From Phialophora verrucosa (lineage: Eukaryota; Ascomycota; Eurotiomycetes; Chaetothyriales; Herpotrichiellaceae): a DNA stretch of 64,000 bases. The position numbers and the translations under genes were made by a program. Below are positions 1-9,976 of this stretch, one piece after another (the stretch's first letter is position 1; the number at the start of each line of letters is the position of its first letter). The notes beneath the pieces were generated by a model. That model saw nothing but the letters and a program-made list of their open reading frames with translations. It made no database searches and was not told where the DNA came from. Location: contig MSED01000003.1 of assembly GCA_002099365.1 (NCBI GenBank), positions 496,001 to 560,000 of the forward strand, in the 5' to 3' direction.

Positions 1-1238
1 GCCAGCCAAGCGTGGGTGCTATTCTCGCTTCTCTGGAGGGCACCGACTTTGACCCCGGCTTGAACGGTCACAATGTTCGAGCGCTTGACCAATACTGGTC
101 TCAGCTCAGACTGCTCTACTCTCCGTTCGAGGCCGGCTTGACGGGACCAGATCCAGTGAGTCCCTTCCCACTTCCCGCTAACGGTAACTACGTGCTGACG
201 GAGCTCTGCAGGAAGTATATGAGCATGAAATTCCCGGCGGACAGCTCACCAACTTGATCTTCCAAGCGTCTCAACTCGGCCTTGGTTCTCAGTGGCTTGA
301 AACCAAGAAGGCCTATGTACAAGCCAACGCTCTTCTGGGCGACATCGTCAAGGTCACTCCCACGTCGAAAGTCGTCGGTGACCTGGCACAATTCATGGTG
401 TCCAACAAGTTGGACTACAATGGCGTCATTGCGAAAGCCAAGGAACTTGACTTCCCAGAGTCCGTGTTGGAGTTCTTCGAGGGTTACATGGGCCAGCCGT
501 ACGGTGGCTTCCCAGAACCACTCCGCAGTGACGTTCTTCGAGGCCGACGCAAGATGACCAAGAGGCCAGGGCTCTACCTCGATCCCGTCGACTTTGCGAA
601 AGTCCGGCAGGAACTGAAGGAGAAATACAACACGACCGCGGAGACGGATATTGCCTCATATGTCATGGTATGTTCGCCCTCTCGTTGACGTGCTCACTCG
701 ACAAGGTCACATACTAACGGAGTCACAGTACGAGAATGTGTTTAAGGAATACCGTAAGTTCTTGGACAGGTTCGGCGATCTCTCGGTGCTGCCCACCAAA
801 TACTTCTTGAACAAGCCTGAAATTGGGGAGGAGTTCCACGTGGAATTGGAGAAAGGCAAGGTCCTGATCATGAAGTTGCTGGCGGTGGGACCGCTATCAG
901 AAGCTACTGGTCAACGCGAAGTCTTCTACGAGGTCAACGGCGAAGTTCGACAAGTCACGATTGACGACAACAAGGCCGCGGTCGAAAACACCTCCAGGCC
1001 AAAGGCAGACCCGGGCGACAGTAGCCAGGTCGGTGCGCCTATGGCCGGCGTGGTGGTTGAAGTCAGGGCAAAGGAAGGGCATGACATCAAGAAGGGCGAC
1101 CCGATTGCGGTGTTGAGCGCCATGAAGATGGAGATGGTCATCAGCGCTCCACACTCCGGAAAGGTTGGGGAGCTCTTCGTCAAGGAAGGCGACTCTGTTG
1201 CGGGATCCGATCTGGTCTGCAAGATTGCAAAGGCGTGA
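1..1238 (+). CDS. Pyruvate carboxylase, C-terminal part (5' end outside window)
   Basis: This is the 3' end of a biotin-dependent pyruvate carboxylase, which converts pyruvate to oxaloacetate. The first exon is open from base 3 and runs to 155. Introns are 156-211 (56 bp) and 668-728 (61 bp, with an ACTAAC branch sequence at 712-717). Joined exons read QPSVGAILASLEGTDFDPGL, then EVYEHEIPGGQLTNLIFQAS, a signature of the carboxyltransferase/PYC domain, followed by VGDLAQFMVSNKL. The C-terminus is a biotinyl carrier domain with the biotin-accepting Lys in SAMKMEMVISAP and ends KIAKA before TGA at 1236. The N-terminal biotin carboxylase domain lies upstream of the window. Family assignment is very secure. 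Cytosolic location is typical of fungi and is inferred. Confidence 0.97.
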
Positions 1239-2377
1239 ACATGAACGTGCGTGCGGTGTGTGGTTAATTGGAAAATGGGCACAGTGTGAAGGGCAAGGAA
1301 ATGACTACTGGTATGAAGCACAGACATCATTCCGTATTGTTATCCCAGACAGCATCGAATGGATTACATATGATGTACCAAAATGCACCCCTTCGATCCG
1401 GTAAGATCGAGATGACGCGAAGGAGGCAGGTGAAAAAAATGCAGGCTCGCCATGGATTCCATTTCCTTGCAAGCTCTGTTTCCACCAACCAGAGACTGTG
1501 CATTTGTCTGCATTGGAGGCCCGGAGCTCTTCGACTTCCGCTCCCTTCCTTCTGCCGTCGCTCTCATAGGCCCAGAAGATGACCTCGAAGGGGCCAGGCG
1601 TGCTTACATGGCCTGCCATCAATCATCGTGCAGCGGAGCCCACTGAAAGCGCGGGGTACAGCTCGTTATCCGGGCCTCTCATGGTCTTACAGAAACAGCG
1701 CCTCGACCAGTAGGGGTTTCGATTCGTCGAGTTACTGCCGTCAACAGGCCAGTGACCTCCTTACCATCCAGCACCATCCCTGACGATCAATATCAGGCAA
1801 TGGCACGCGACCGCCGACGGCCCTGTCTGAAGGCTGTTTACCCCGCCATTCCGCTTGTTCAGCAAGTTCAGCAAGTTCAGCGGCCGGGGATGCTTGGGGC
1901 ATTTGAAACACTCGCATGCATGGTTACCTCTGTGAGGAGCAATACGAATGCCTGACAAGGTAATTGATTAGGTGGTCCGGAGGGAAGATACTCGTATGGG
2001 TCTCGTACATAAACCCTCATTGCTCCCCTCCGAGCTCCAAAGATCTCTACCATCACGCTCGGTCACGGCCTAGTCAGCTCATGACGTGTACGAGTACATA
2101 ACAGGTCCATCACGAACAGTACAGAAACTTTCGGCAAGCCTCAGCGATCGTGCATGCTCGAGCACCACCTTCGAGCGCTCTGATCGAGCTCCTCGTGTCA
2201 ACTACGTCACCAGTCACACGCATCGGCCAACGGTCTCTGTTACCAGCATCACCGAGCACTACCTTGAGTCCGACGATACGTGCCCTTTGTATTCCACCTT
2301 CCGCAGACTTGGAAAGAACTCACCTCAGCCTTGATCGCTTTCCCATCACATCTCAACAGCATATCACTCTGTCAAAC
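1239..2377. other. Intergenic, PYC to CON-8-like gene
   Basis: This 1.1-kb stretch holds the 3' UTR of pyruvate carboxylase and the presumed promoter and leader of the small gene at 2378. A short imperfect direct repeat (caagttcag) lies near 1863-1880. An open 64-codon stretch at 1452-1646 has no recognisable family. Confidence 0.6.
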
Positions 2378-2767
2378 ATGTTCCTCAAACAATACAACTA
2401 CAAGCCTCGCAGCAACAGCCAATCTTCCCAAGGGTCGGGGTCGGGAGCGACATCTGGCAGCCCACCGAAGGAAGAGTCCAAGAGTACAGAATCCACCAAT
2501 GCCGCGACCAGCGCTGCCGCTGCAGGACGAAGACGGGTACGTACCTCCTGTTGCTCCCGCTGGTCATTTCCCTCTATGTCTCGGCCTGTTCTCTTTCGCT
2601 GACGCTGCAGCAACGGGTAGTCCTCCGCCTCGGGCGACAAGTTTGCGGGCTTGACGGCCCTGAAGCGAGGAAGTCAGGATGAACGCAGGGCAAGCTGGAC
2701 AGAGCAGAAGGCGGGGACCGGCATCTTGGGCGGCATGTGGCAGAATTTCACAAAGGGGTCAAATTGA
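2378..2767 (+). CDS. Small CON-8-like conidiation-associated protein
   Basis: Two exons, 2378-2536 and 2621-2767, are separated by an 84-bp intron (gtacgt...tag). Together they encode 101 residues. The N-terminal half is Ser/Gly/Glu-rich (MFLKQYNYKPRSNSQSSQGS). The second exon carries FAGLTALKRGSQDERRASW, then TEQKAGTGILGGMWQNFTKG and a stop. The RRASW...GxMWxxFTKG signature resembles the Pezizomycotina family annotated as conidiation-specific protein 8, which is recall rather than a search. Splicing at the closer CAG (2610) would run into an in-frame TAG, so the acceptor at 2620 is preferred. The molecular role of the family is unknown; regulation during sporulation is inferred from the family name. 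Confidence 0.72.
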
Positions 2768-3702
2768 AGTGTGTGATCTGTGAGTGTTTGGTGGATTGGT
2801 TGCTCAGGGTGCCATGATTCTGGTGGGCGTGACAATGTTGCACGGGGCAGTTTTCTACATGCCTTGGTACCTAGCTGACGTGCTCTTGACGGAGATGGGG
2901 GAAATCGTGAATGCAGAAGGGGAAGGCTGAAGCTGAAATGTCTTCTGGCCAGGAGGCAGCGATCTTGCACCGTCATCTCAACGTGGGGTTGGAAGATCCG
3001 CCACCAGTCAGACACCCGATCAGGCTTCGAAATTACACGTTGATCTGTATTTGAATAGCTGAGGATGAGGACGGTCGCGAAAAAATGAGATGATCCCATA
3101 ATCACCACTTCCTGGCCAAGGCTTCCAACGACCAAGGTGTGTGGCAATGTCAGCGGCGTCGGTGGTAACGAAAGACACTCGGCGATGAGGGCGATATTCA
3201 CAATCAGGTTACTTCGCGATTGAGAGTCACTTTAGACTCTGTCCGCAGACGAAGGATTCATCGCCATCAGCCGTCGTGTTCCTTGTCCTTCAACTGAGTG
3301 TTCTTGTCTCATCTGCGATATCATCCAGAAGGACGATACGGAGCAGCGAGGCTCCGTAGTAGGCGCCACGATGGCAAAGCCTCATAGAGATTTGGATTCA
3401 TTTCATCTCGGCGCTGACGATCGACTCAGCGGCCAAGGAGGCGACAACAACCACGGACACCAAGGCTGTGGCTTTCTGCACCGAGGTCCAGATCGAGGTG
3501 TATATAGAACCTCTGATGCTCCGGTTCAGGTAGGCAGCCATATTCTTCGCCAATTCATTCCTGTGAACGCCCAGTCGCAGAATACACACACACTTGATAC
3601 AAATTTCTGAGATTCAACGGGATCCCTTCAGTAAACCCTCTTCCATCCTGCACTGCAACTGAACCCAAACGTGCCTTTCGCATAAGTAACCAGACGTAGC
3701 TG
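2768..3702. other. Intergenic, CON-8-like gene to secreted protein
   Basis: No coding sequence is recognised. It presumably contains the CON-8-like 3' UTR and the promoter and leader of the secreted protein gene that starts at 3703. Confidence 0.55.
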
Positions 3703-4443
3703 ATGATGAAGCTCCACGCGGTATCCAGCCTTGTCTTCAGCAGCGCTCTTCTCGCCGTCTCAGTCAGCGGCACCGACCTCAGCTCGCGCCAAATTCAATC
3801 GCCAAACTCCATTTTTCTGAGCATCCAGAACGGGGCCAACAATTTCAACGCCATCGAGGTGTTTCTCGACCAGACGGCCGATCTCTCCGGCCAAGGCATC
3901 ACCGGCACGGGCGCGACCATCACATCCCTCGGGGCAGCCGTTCCGCAAATCGTCACCTGCCAGGCCTTCGTCAGCGACCCGGCTCAAGCAGGCGTCCAAA
4001 CCCCGATCGGCGACCTCATCACTGTGGCTAGCGGGACGACCTTCTCAGCCACGGCCGTCACCCTCACCAGCATGCTCTGCCGCAGCAACAACCCACAATT
4101 GCTCGTGCCGCCGGGCCAGACAGAGGCAGTGGTCACGGCGGACGTCATCTTCCACCTCAACGAGGTGGTCAACTTTTCGGACACGGCCATCACGCCCTTT
4201 CCGGTCCAGACGCCAGGACGGGGCCCCACTTTCATCGTCCTGACTCCCCAGCTCACCAACGTCCAGTCCTGGGAGATCGTGAGCACGAGCGGGCTTCCGG
4301 CTGCAAATGTCGCGTGCGCGGCCTTTTCGGACGCCGACTGCTCGCTTCCCATCGGCGAGCTCGCCACCGGCACCGGCTTGGCGAGAATCAATCCGCCCGG
4401 CGGCTTGGTGCCTGTGGGATGTGTTGCGTGCGTTCAGGTGTGA
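3703..4443 (+). CDS. Predicted secreted protein of unknown function
   Basis: An intronless ORF encodes 246 residues. The N-terminus is a clear signal peptide (MMKLHAVSSLVFSSALLAV, then VSGTDLSSRQ), so the product probably enters the secretory pathway. The mature part is rich in Thr, Val, Ala and Pro and contains six Cys: one in IVTCQAF, one in SMLCRSN, then NVACAAF, ADCSLP and the C-terminal VGCVACVQV. Disulphide bonding is plausible. The C-terminus lacks a hydrophobic GPI-type tail and has no KDEL. Two adjacent ATGs (3703, 3706) could both serve. No enzyme motif or named family was recognised. It resembles the general class of small secreted ascomycete proteins. Confidence 0.82.
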   Translation: MMKLHAVSSLVFSSALLAVSVSGTDLSSRQIQSPNSIFLSIQNGANNFNAIEVFLDQTADLSGQGITGTGATITSLGAAVPQIVTCQAFVSDPAQAGVQTPIGDLITVASGTTFSATAVTLTSMLCRSNNPQLLVPPGQTEAVVTADVIFHLNEVVNFSDTAITPFPVQTPGRGPTFIVLTPQLTNVQSWEIVSTSGLPAANVACAAFSDADCSLPIGELATGTGLARINPPGGLVPVGCVACVQV

Positions 4444-4757
4444 GGCGTGGCGTGACGTGGCGTGGCATGCATTGCGATCGGCGGGCGATATTGAGAAGTA
4501 GGGGAACAACTTGTAATAGGATGATTCTGGAGCGAGGGAAACAGACAATGAGAGAGTTTTTCTTTTGGATATGGGGTTTGTCGTTAGGGTACGTATGGGT
4601 GTAGATGGTCGGAAAGTGCACTCTGTTACAGTAAGCTGTTCATGGCATAGCGACGCGCGAGAGAATAAGAGTCCCTGAGGAATACCTTCGGGGTGGTATA
4701 CTATCGCGACGGGTGCTTCAACTTCAACGTGTGTAGCATGGATTCATCTCTTCACTG

Positions 4758-4785
4758 GCTGATTACCTGGAGCTGATTACCTGGA
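4758..4785. repeat. Tandem 14-bp direct repeat (two copies)
   Basis: The unit gctgattacctgga occurs twice head to tail. It lies about 315 bp downstream of the secreted-protein gene. No function is assigned. Confidence 0.8.
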
Positions 4786-4923
4786 GAAATTGTGTCTGTG
4801 GATGATAAGAAGAGGACTCGTAGAAGTCCTTCTCCAGAAGAAGCCACTGGTTTTCACCACCTGGTCCATAGTACGAGCCAAGCACTCCCCTATCCTACCG
4901 GGCCGTTTCCCGAGTCAGATGAA

Positions 4924-4948
4924 GATTGGCTGATTGGCTGATTGGCTG
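4924..4948. repeat. Three tandem ATTGG (CCAAT) boxes at 8-bp spacing
   Basis: The unit gattggct is repeated three times. Read on the minus strand, each copy contains a CCAAT pentamer, the core bound by the fungal CCAAT-binding (HAP/CBC) complex. No nearby start codon makes an obvious target: the minus-strand gene start at 7286 is 2.3 kb away. It may be only a short tandem repeat. Confidence 0.7.
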
Positions 4949-4976
4949 CCGACTGTCAGTTTCAGTCCTATTCAGA

Positions 4977-5005
4977 CTCTCACTCTCACTCTCACTCTCA
5001 CGCTC
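4977..5005. repeat. CACTCT simple-sequence tract
   Basis: A run of hexanucleotide ctcact units, a microsatellite-like CT-rich tract on the plus strand, within a gene-free interval. Confidence 0.7.
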
Positions 5006-5906
5006 CGCCTCCTCGCCTCTGGCATTGTAATCCACGTGTCTAATAGGACTAGTGCTAGCATCTATCCTACTACAGCACAAGGAGGAGCTTTCTTTGCTGC
5101 ACTGCTTAACACTAAGTAACCACCAAAGACTCCCTACGCAGGCTGGTGGCGTGCTTTCATAATTATTACTATGTCGTCGTATCATTTCTTGTCCATCGAG
5201 TTCTTAATTTGCTGATCTGCATCACACACCCGATTCAATCAGCATCGGGGACGAGTTATCTTTAGTATATCCTACCGGAAGCCCCGAGAAATGGTCCCGG
5301 TTGCCGCACTCTGATTCCTGCAGGCGAGGACTAATAAGGTAATGATGTGCCCGCTGGTACGAATGGAGCATCTATGACAGGCGTCCTCATTCATTCAAAC
5401 ATTATTGCCGACCCATCGCGTCTCACGGAAAGTGCAATTGTGCTTGAAGAAGAAGAGGCGCACAACGCCCTGCGCGAACTCGGCTTCTGGACGGGTCGGA
5501 TTCTCCTCTGTCCACCAGCCTTCCAGCGCCCTGAGCGGTCTGCGGGCTGGCATATGCCATCTCGTGAATAGACGGTCTCGGCGGTCTCCCTGGGTGGCTA
5601 GTTACTACTCAAAACTGTGTCCGCATGCTTCAATTGGACCCAAGGGCCGGGACTTGGGCTTGACAAAGAGGTCTGGCCGTCCACCTTGGGCGACGTCTGA
5701 GTATGAATGACATTTTGGGTTTGCAGCTGGGAGAAAACATAATGATATTTGCGTCCGGGGGAGAGAAGGCAACGACATGTTAGGATTGCATGCAAATGAG
5801 AGGTAAAATCTCCTATCTCCGGAGGACTATGTACTTGTCAGTCGCTCACTCGATCCACCCACCAGCGCACTCGTCCGCTCGCCGTCGTGGCGGTACCAGG
5901 ATTTTG

Positions 5907-7286
5907 TTACGCCGGTCCTCCAGGTGTCCTTTCGGTCGTCTGATACCGGTCGTAGATCGGTGTCCCTGTCGGAGTCTCTATCGGAGCATAAGTCGCCGCA
6001 TCAGGGGCGGGAGGAGGAGCATGTCCACCGGCCGCTGGCGCTGGCGCTGCGGGATGATTCTGGGCCACGGGTGCACCTTGGTGGGGAGCGGGAGGAGGGG
6101 CGTGTCCACTGGCCGCTGGCGCTGGCGCTCCGGGATGATGCTGGCCTTCTTGGGATGTCGGTCCTCCCGCGGCTTTAGGAGGAGGGTTGAGGAACCGCTC
6201 GACTGTCGGGTCCAACGGTTGGGATGGTCCGCTGTGGCCGACGGGCGGAAACAGCTTGCCCACGGGCTTCACTTTGTGGATTTTGCCGTCGTCTCCAGGG
6301 TGGTATTCGATCGGCCCGCCAGTCCCCGGGGAGGGAGGGCCGCGTGGTGGTTCGGGTTTGGGTTCCTTGTACTTGTGCGGATCGCCCAGCGGGGTGGACG
6401 GCGGGAGGTGTGCGTTGGACGGGATTTGCGGTCGCTGCTTCGCGCTGGGCTGGGGCGTGTGTGCATAGCCTGGTATCGATTCTCCTGAGGCCCATTTGAT
6501 CGCGTCTTCCTTGCTCATTTTCTTCTACAGTGCGTGAAGCCAGGTCAGTAAATAGGAGAATGGGACTCTCGATCGATCGACATTGCCTTGCCTGTCTCAT
6601 TGGACTTGGAAGAGGGCAGAGGGGGGAGGGGAGGAGAAATGTGGGCTTACCGGCGCCGTGGCAGCCTGCTTTGATTTCAGAGGGGATGGCCAATAGACCA
6701 TCTTCGAGTACTTCTTCAAACGCGCAAGAACTCGCTCAATCTGGGTCGATAGATGAATGGGTGAGTGGCCTGTTAAGTCGGACTGGCGATTCTGCAGTTA
6801 AATAATAGCTCTGCAAAGAGGGGCTATGGCCAACCAAGCCTGGCTCAGCCCAGCCCATACCCCATACCATCCCATCCCCTGCAGATATCTATATCTATAT
6901 CGATGCATACATTCATGTCTATATCTATCCAAGCGCGCGAGGCACAGTGAGAAACAGCAGACTGACCGTCCGTCGTTGTTGGGGGCTATGAACTCCTCCG
7001 TGAAAGTGGTAATTGCTCCCGTGATGATAGTAAGCGCGCAAGGTCTCCGATGTGACTCTCATGCTTGGCATGCTTAGGATGCTCAGTTACCTGTGAGGAT
7101 CGGGCGTATGAATAGAAGAAGGTTTGCGCAGTCAGGAACATCCTAGGTGGGTGCGTCGAACGGTGTTGTGTATTTTCGTGGCGGCTGATACACAGTAATG
7201 CCCCGGTACAACCTCCAACAGCGCCACCTTGATCGGGGTCGGACTTGGCGAGGCACTTACGGCACTTTCTGTACTGCTGTTGACAT
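5907..7286 (-). CDS. Proline-rich hypothetical protein, five-exon model
   Basis: The last exon (6524-5907) is a long open frame starting KKMSKEDAIKWASGESIPGY, followed by a Pro/Ala/Gly-rich tail with two near-copies of a PAPAAxGHAPPPAP block. Upstream exons join in consistent phase: 7286-7261 (MSTAVQKV), 7142-7091 (MFLTAQTFFYSYARSSQ), 6985-6967 (19 nt) and 6769-6651 (HSPIHLSTQIERVLARLKKY, then SKMVYWPSPLKSKQ). All four introns use GT donors and TAG/CAG acceptors. The model gives 277 residues. The 19-nt exon is the weakest part; an alternative joins 7091 directly to the TGCAG acceptor before 6796 and stays in frame. I recognise no domain. The SKEDAIKWASGESIPGY stretch is the only segment that looks conserved, with the shape of the G-x-x-IPG motif seen in some peroxin-associated fungal proteins, but that similarity is weak. 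Confidence 0.6.
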
Positions 7287-8350
7287 ATTGAACGAGGTGG
7301 TATCCTTGCAATGATGTGGTCAGAGGAAGAGAGCGTGGATCTGACTGTCGAAAATCACTGTAGTGGGTCGTGGTTGCCAATGGCTCAGTGTTGCTGTGAT
7401 CTGGTCCGTCTGTTGGGGGATTCTTCTGTCGATAATAGACCGTCTCGTACAATACTAATTACGAGTACTGTGTCTGGGGACGAAGCGGCGGTCCTGCTGT
7501 CCTCAGATGCAGTGGAACGGCCGCATCGACGCTAAACAACCTCAAGTACGCCACGGCCCTCATCTGGGGGCATATAACGAACCACTGAATGCGACGGCTC
7601 GGCATTTCAACCTTGGCTACGATATCGTCGTCGGGCCAAAAACAATGCTACCGTGAGGTACCCGCCTACTGCAAGCATCCCAGGAGAAAGGCCAGTTAAC
7701 GAATGGAGAGGGGGGAGGGGGACGCGGACTTCCACCGTAGACCCTACCGAATGTTATTACTTACCTTCAAGACACAGGGCCTACTTCTACCTCTACAACC
7801 ACAGCACGCTGATTAGCCCCTTCCCACGACGACTCCACACTCCCGCAGCGTCAGACCAGTGGATCCACGACATATACGGCGTCTCGACAGCAGTGTCTCC
7901 CGTGCGTGAAGCTTCGTTCGAATGGATCTACGCCCAATTTAGCGATCTGAATCTCCCCGGACAGAATGATCTCAAGTCCTGCTGCAGTCAGCCACGGCAC
8001 CGATCAGGAGGGGCAAGGGCGAAGATGGAAGACAGGTAGTGGTCAACTCCAGTACCGCGGGAGATTACATGGTCGATCAAAGTCCTGTGCAGGGATACCA
8101 AATACACAGCCTCGTCAACATCTCGTATTTATAGTAAGTAACAAAATCGGGCCAATCCGCACGCGACGTCTAGCGATCTGACCGATCGGTTGAGGCCCCA
8201 ATGCGATGGTCCTAGGACTACCCGCTCGGTCGAACTGCACGGGGCATAAAAGGGTTGATGACGGCCTCAGTCGCAGCCGCTGCTAAAGTACAGTACTCAG
8301 AGTTCACCCCATCTACTCCATTCTCAGCACCAACGCGGCATCAATCAACC
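7287..8350. other. Intergenic, divergent promoter region
   Basis: This lies between the divergently transcribed Pro-rich gene (-) and His/Asp-rich gene (+). A TATA-like CATAAAAG sits at about 8245, roughly 105 bp before the chosen start at 8351. No further coding signal is convincing. Confidence 0.55.
8245..8252 (+). promoter_or_regulatory. TATA-like box upstream of His/Asp-rich gene
   Basis: CATAAAAG lies too close to the in-frame ATG at 8258 to allow a leader. This favours transcription starting after 8258 and translation from the ATG at 8351, which has a good context (caaccATGgcg). This is inference from position only. Confidence 0.35.
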
Positions 8351-9192
8351 ATGGCGGATACCAGTGTCGAATTACCGTACCGTGGCCACGACCTCGGGGG
8401 CGGCTATCATGGCGGACATGATGACCATGACCAGTACGGAGGAGACGACGACGGGTACGGCACACAGGGCCACCACGCCGGTCAAGAACACGGACTAGAC
8501 CACCACGAGGACCACGACGATCCGGCCGCGGACTTGAAGAAGTATCTCAATGATATCGTGGACCAATACGCGCAGGATCACGACGACGACGGTATGTTTA
8601 CCAATCAACACAATTGAATTATGGACGCCGCGCAATGGGAGCTGACAGGGATGGATCTTACCCGGATGGTCCAGACATGGATGAAAGCGAACAGCAGGAC
8701 AAGTTGCACGCACACAGCCATATCATCGTCTCGATAACGAAGGAGATCCTAGAGATCGAGCCCGACAACTCCGGCGTGAGCGATCTGCACGACTGGTTCT
8801 CGCAGTGCGTGAAGGGCAAGTTCGCCGGCCATGATGATATGGAGGAACATGAACATAAAGCGAGACATCCTAGGCATGATGACGAACATGATGACGATGA
8901 GGATGAGCATGGGGACAACGGGGATGATGACGGATATGGCGACGAGCACGATGCATACGACGAGAACGGTGACCATGGACACGAACACGGAGGTGAAGGC
9001 GACGATGAGTACGGCGGCGATGACGATCAATATGGCGGGGACGACCAGTATGGTGATGATTATCAGGACGATGAAGGCGGACATGGACACGGACAAAACC
9101 ACGATGACGGGGGCAACTACGACGGCGGGCACGGACATGGACATGGACATGGACACCAGCATGCTGGAGGACAGGATGATGACTGGTGCTAG
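8351..9192 (+). CDS. His/Asp/Gly-rich low-complexity protein
   Basis: Exon 1 (8351-8591) encodes MADTSVELPYRGHDLGGGYH and a His/Asp/Gly-rich stretch ending DLKKYLNDIVDQYAQDHDDD. The main exon, running to a stop at 9190, has a compact segment (HSHIIVSITKEILEIEPDNS, then GVSDLHDWFSQCVKGKF), followed by about 120 residues of DDxYGDxHD- and GHGHGHGH-type repeats ending GGQDDDWC. The donor at 8592 (gtatgt) is clear. The frame-keeping acceptor is a GAG at 8639-8641, because the nearby CAG (8646-8648) gives the wrong frame; the junction is therefore uncertain. The two short non-repetitive segments may form a small fold, with the rest disordered. The His and Asp density suggests possible metal-ion binding, but nothing proves it. 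No family recognised. Confidence 0.7.
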
Positions 9193-9730
9193 TATGACGC
9201 TCCGTGATCATCGGCTTGTATTCTGATTCTGATTCCGGGTCTGATCCCGATTCTATCCTGATTGTCCAAGTTGTTGTGTCTCACTCATGAGCATGAGGCG
9301 CACGAAAGTCCAAGGAGGGCGGCCTTGCGGGCTGGCGCCATTCCCAGAAGATACGAACGCTGAAGTTCGTCAAAAGACATTGCTGTTTGGTCGTCGTCAA
9401 TCAAGCACGAAAGGTGAAGTCTGCAGAGCGAGACGATTGATCCCTCAAGTCAGTCAACTTAGCTTTTATACCCTGCCCTGGCTATTATCCGCAGGCGCAT
9501 CATTGGCACGTTCGAAGAAGAACAACCTGAAGAGGGAGTTCACCACAGTTTTGCAACAGGGCACTCTTATCCCGAGGAGAGGTGAAATAGCAATATGTAG
9601 CAGATCGCGACGAAGGCTGAATGGGTCCCGTTCATCGCTCGACATTTGTTTGTGTATGCTCGCTCTAGTAGCGGCGAGGAAGTAATTGTGCTCGAAATGG
9701 AATCCGGGATAGTCCCACCCCCAAACCAGG
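9193..9730. other. Intergenic, convergent interval
   Basis: The 3' ends of the His/Asp-rich gene (+) and the possible small gene (-) face each other here. No coding signal is trusted. Confidence 0.5.
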
Positions 9731-9971
9731 CTAGATGTGATAGCCTCTGGCCTTCCACGGCGGCTTCTGGTCCTTAAGGAGTTTGTACAGTAATGGGATA
9801 CCATCGATGCTGCCCAGGATGGTGATACCCTTGCCATGTAGCCCGTGCGACTTGGTTCCACCTGTCCCGGAGTCACGACGTGAGCCCCCAAAATTTCAAC
9901 GGCCTCCCCCATACCAATCAGTGTTTGCCTCACTCCTCTACAATAGACGTCTCCAACTTCCCCCCAGTCAT
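9731..9971 (-). CDS. Possible small ORF (~49 aa) immediately downstream of MPC1
   Basis: The exon 9850-9731 reads SHGLHGKGITILGSIDGIPL, then LYKLLKDQKPPWKARGYHI and a TAG. This looks like genuine coding sequence, but I recognise no family. A model with a short first exon 9971-9942 (MTGGKLETSI) and a 91-bp intron (9941-9851, GTAGAG...AAG) keeps frame. A second option begins the last exon at 9858 after a GACAG acceptor, with a 53-bp intron (9911-9859), but lacks an obvious ATG. The start codon lies 6 bp past the MPC1 stop on the same strand, so this could be a separate tiny gene, a dicistronic partner, or the 3' end of an alternative MPC1 transcript. Function unknown. Confidence 0.35.
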
Positions 9972-9976
9972 GATAC

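Larger units (their letters stand above)
4444..5906. other. Intergenic with short tandem repeats
   Basis: No gene is supported. The stretch contains a tandem 14-bp repeat at 4758-4785, three ATTGG boxes at an exact 8-bp period (4925-4945) and a (CACTCT)n-like tract near 4977-5002. The rest shows no coding signal I trust. Confidence 0.6.

Noticed and set aside
1452..1646. 64-codon ORF (MDSISLQALFPP...) between PYC and the CON-8-like gene
   Set aside because: It reads somewhat like protein, but there is no family match and no splice signals link it to anything.
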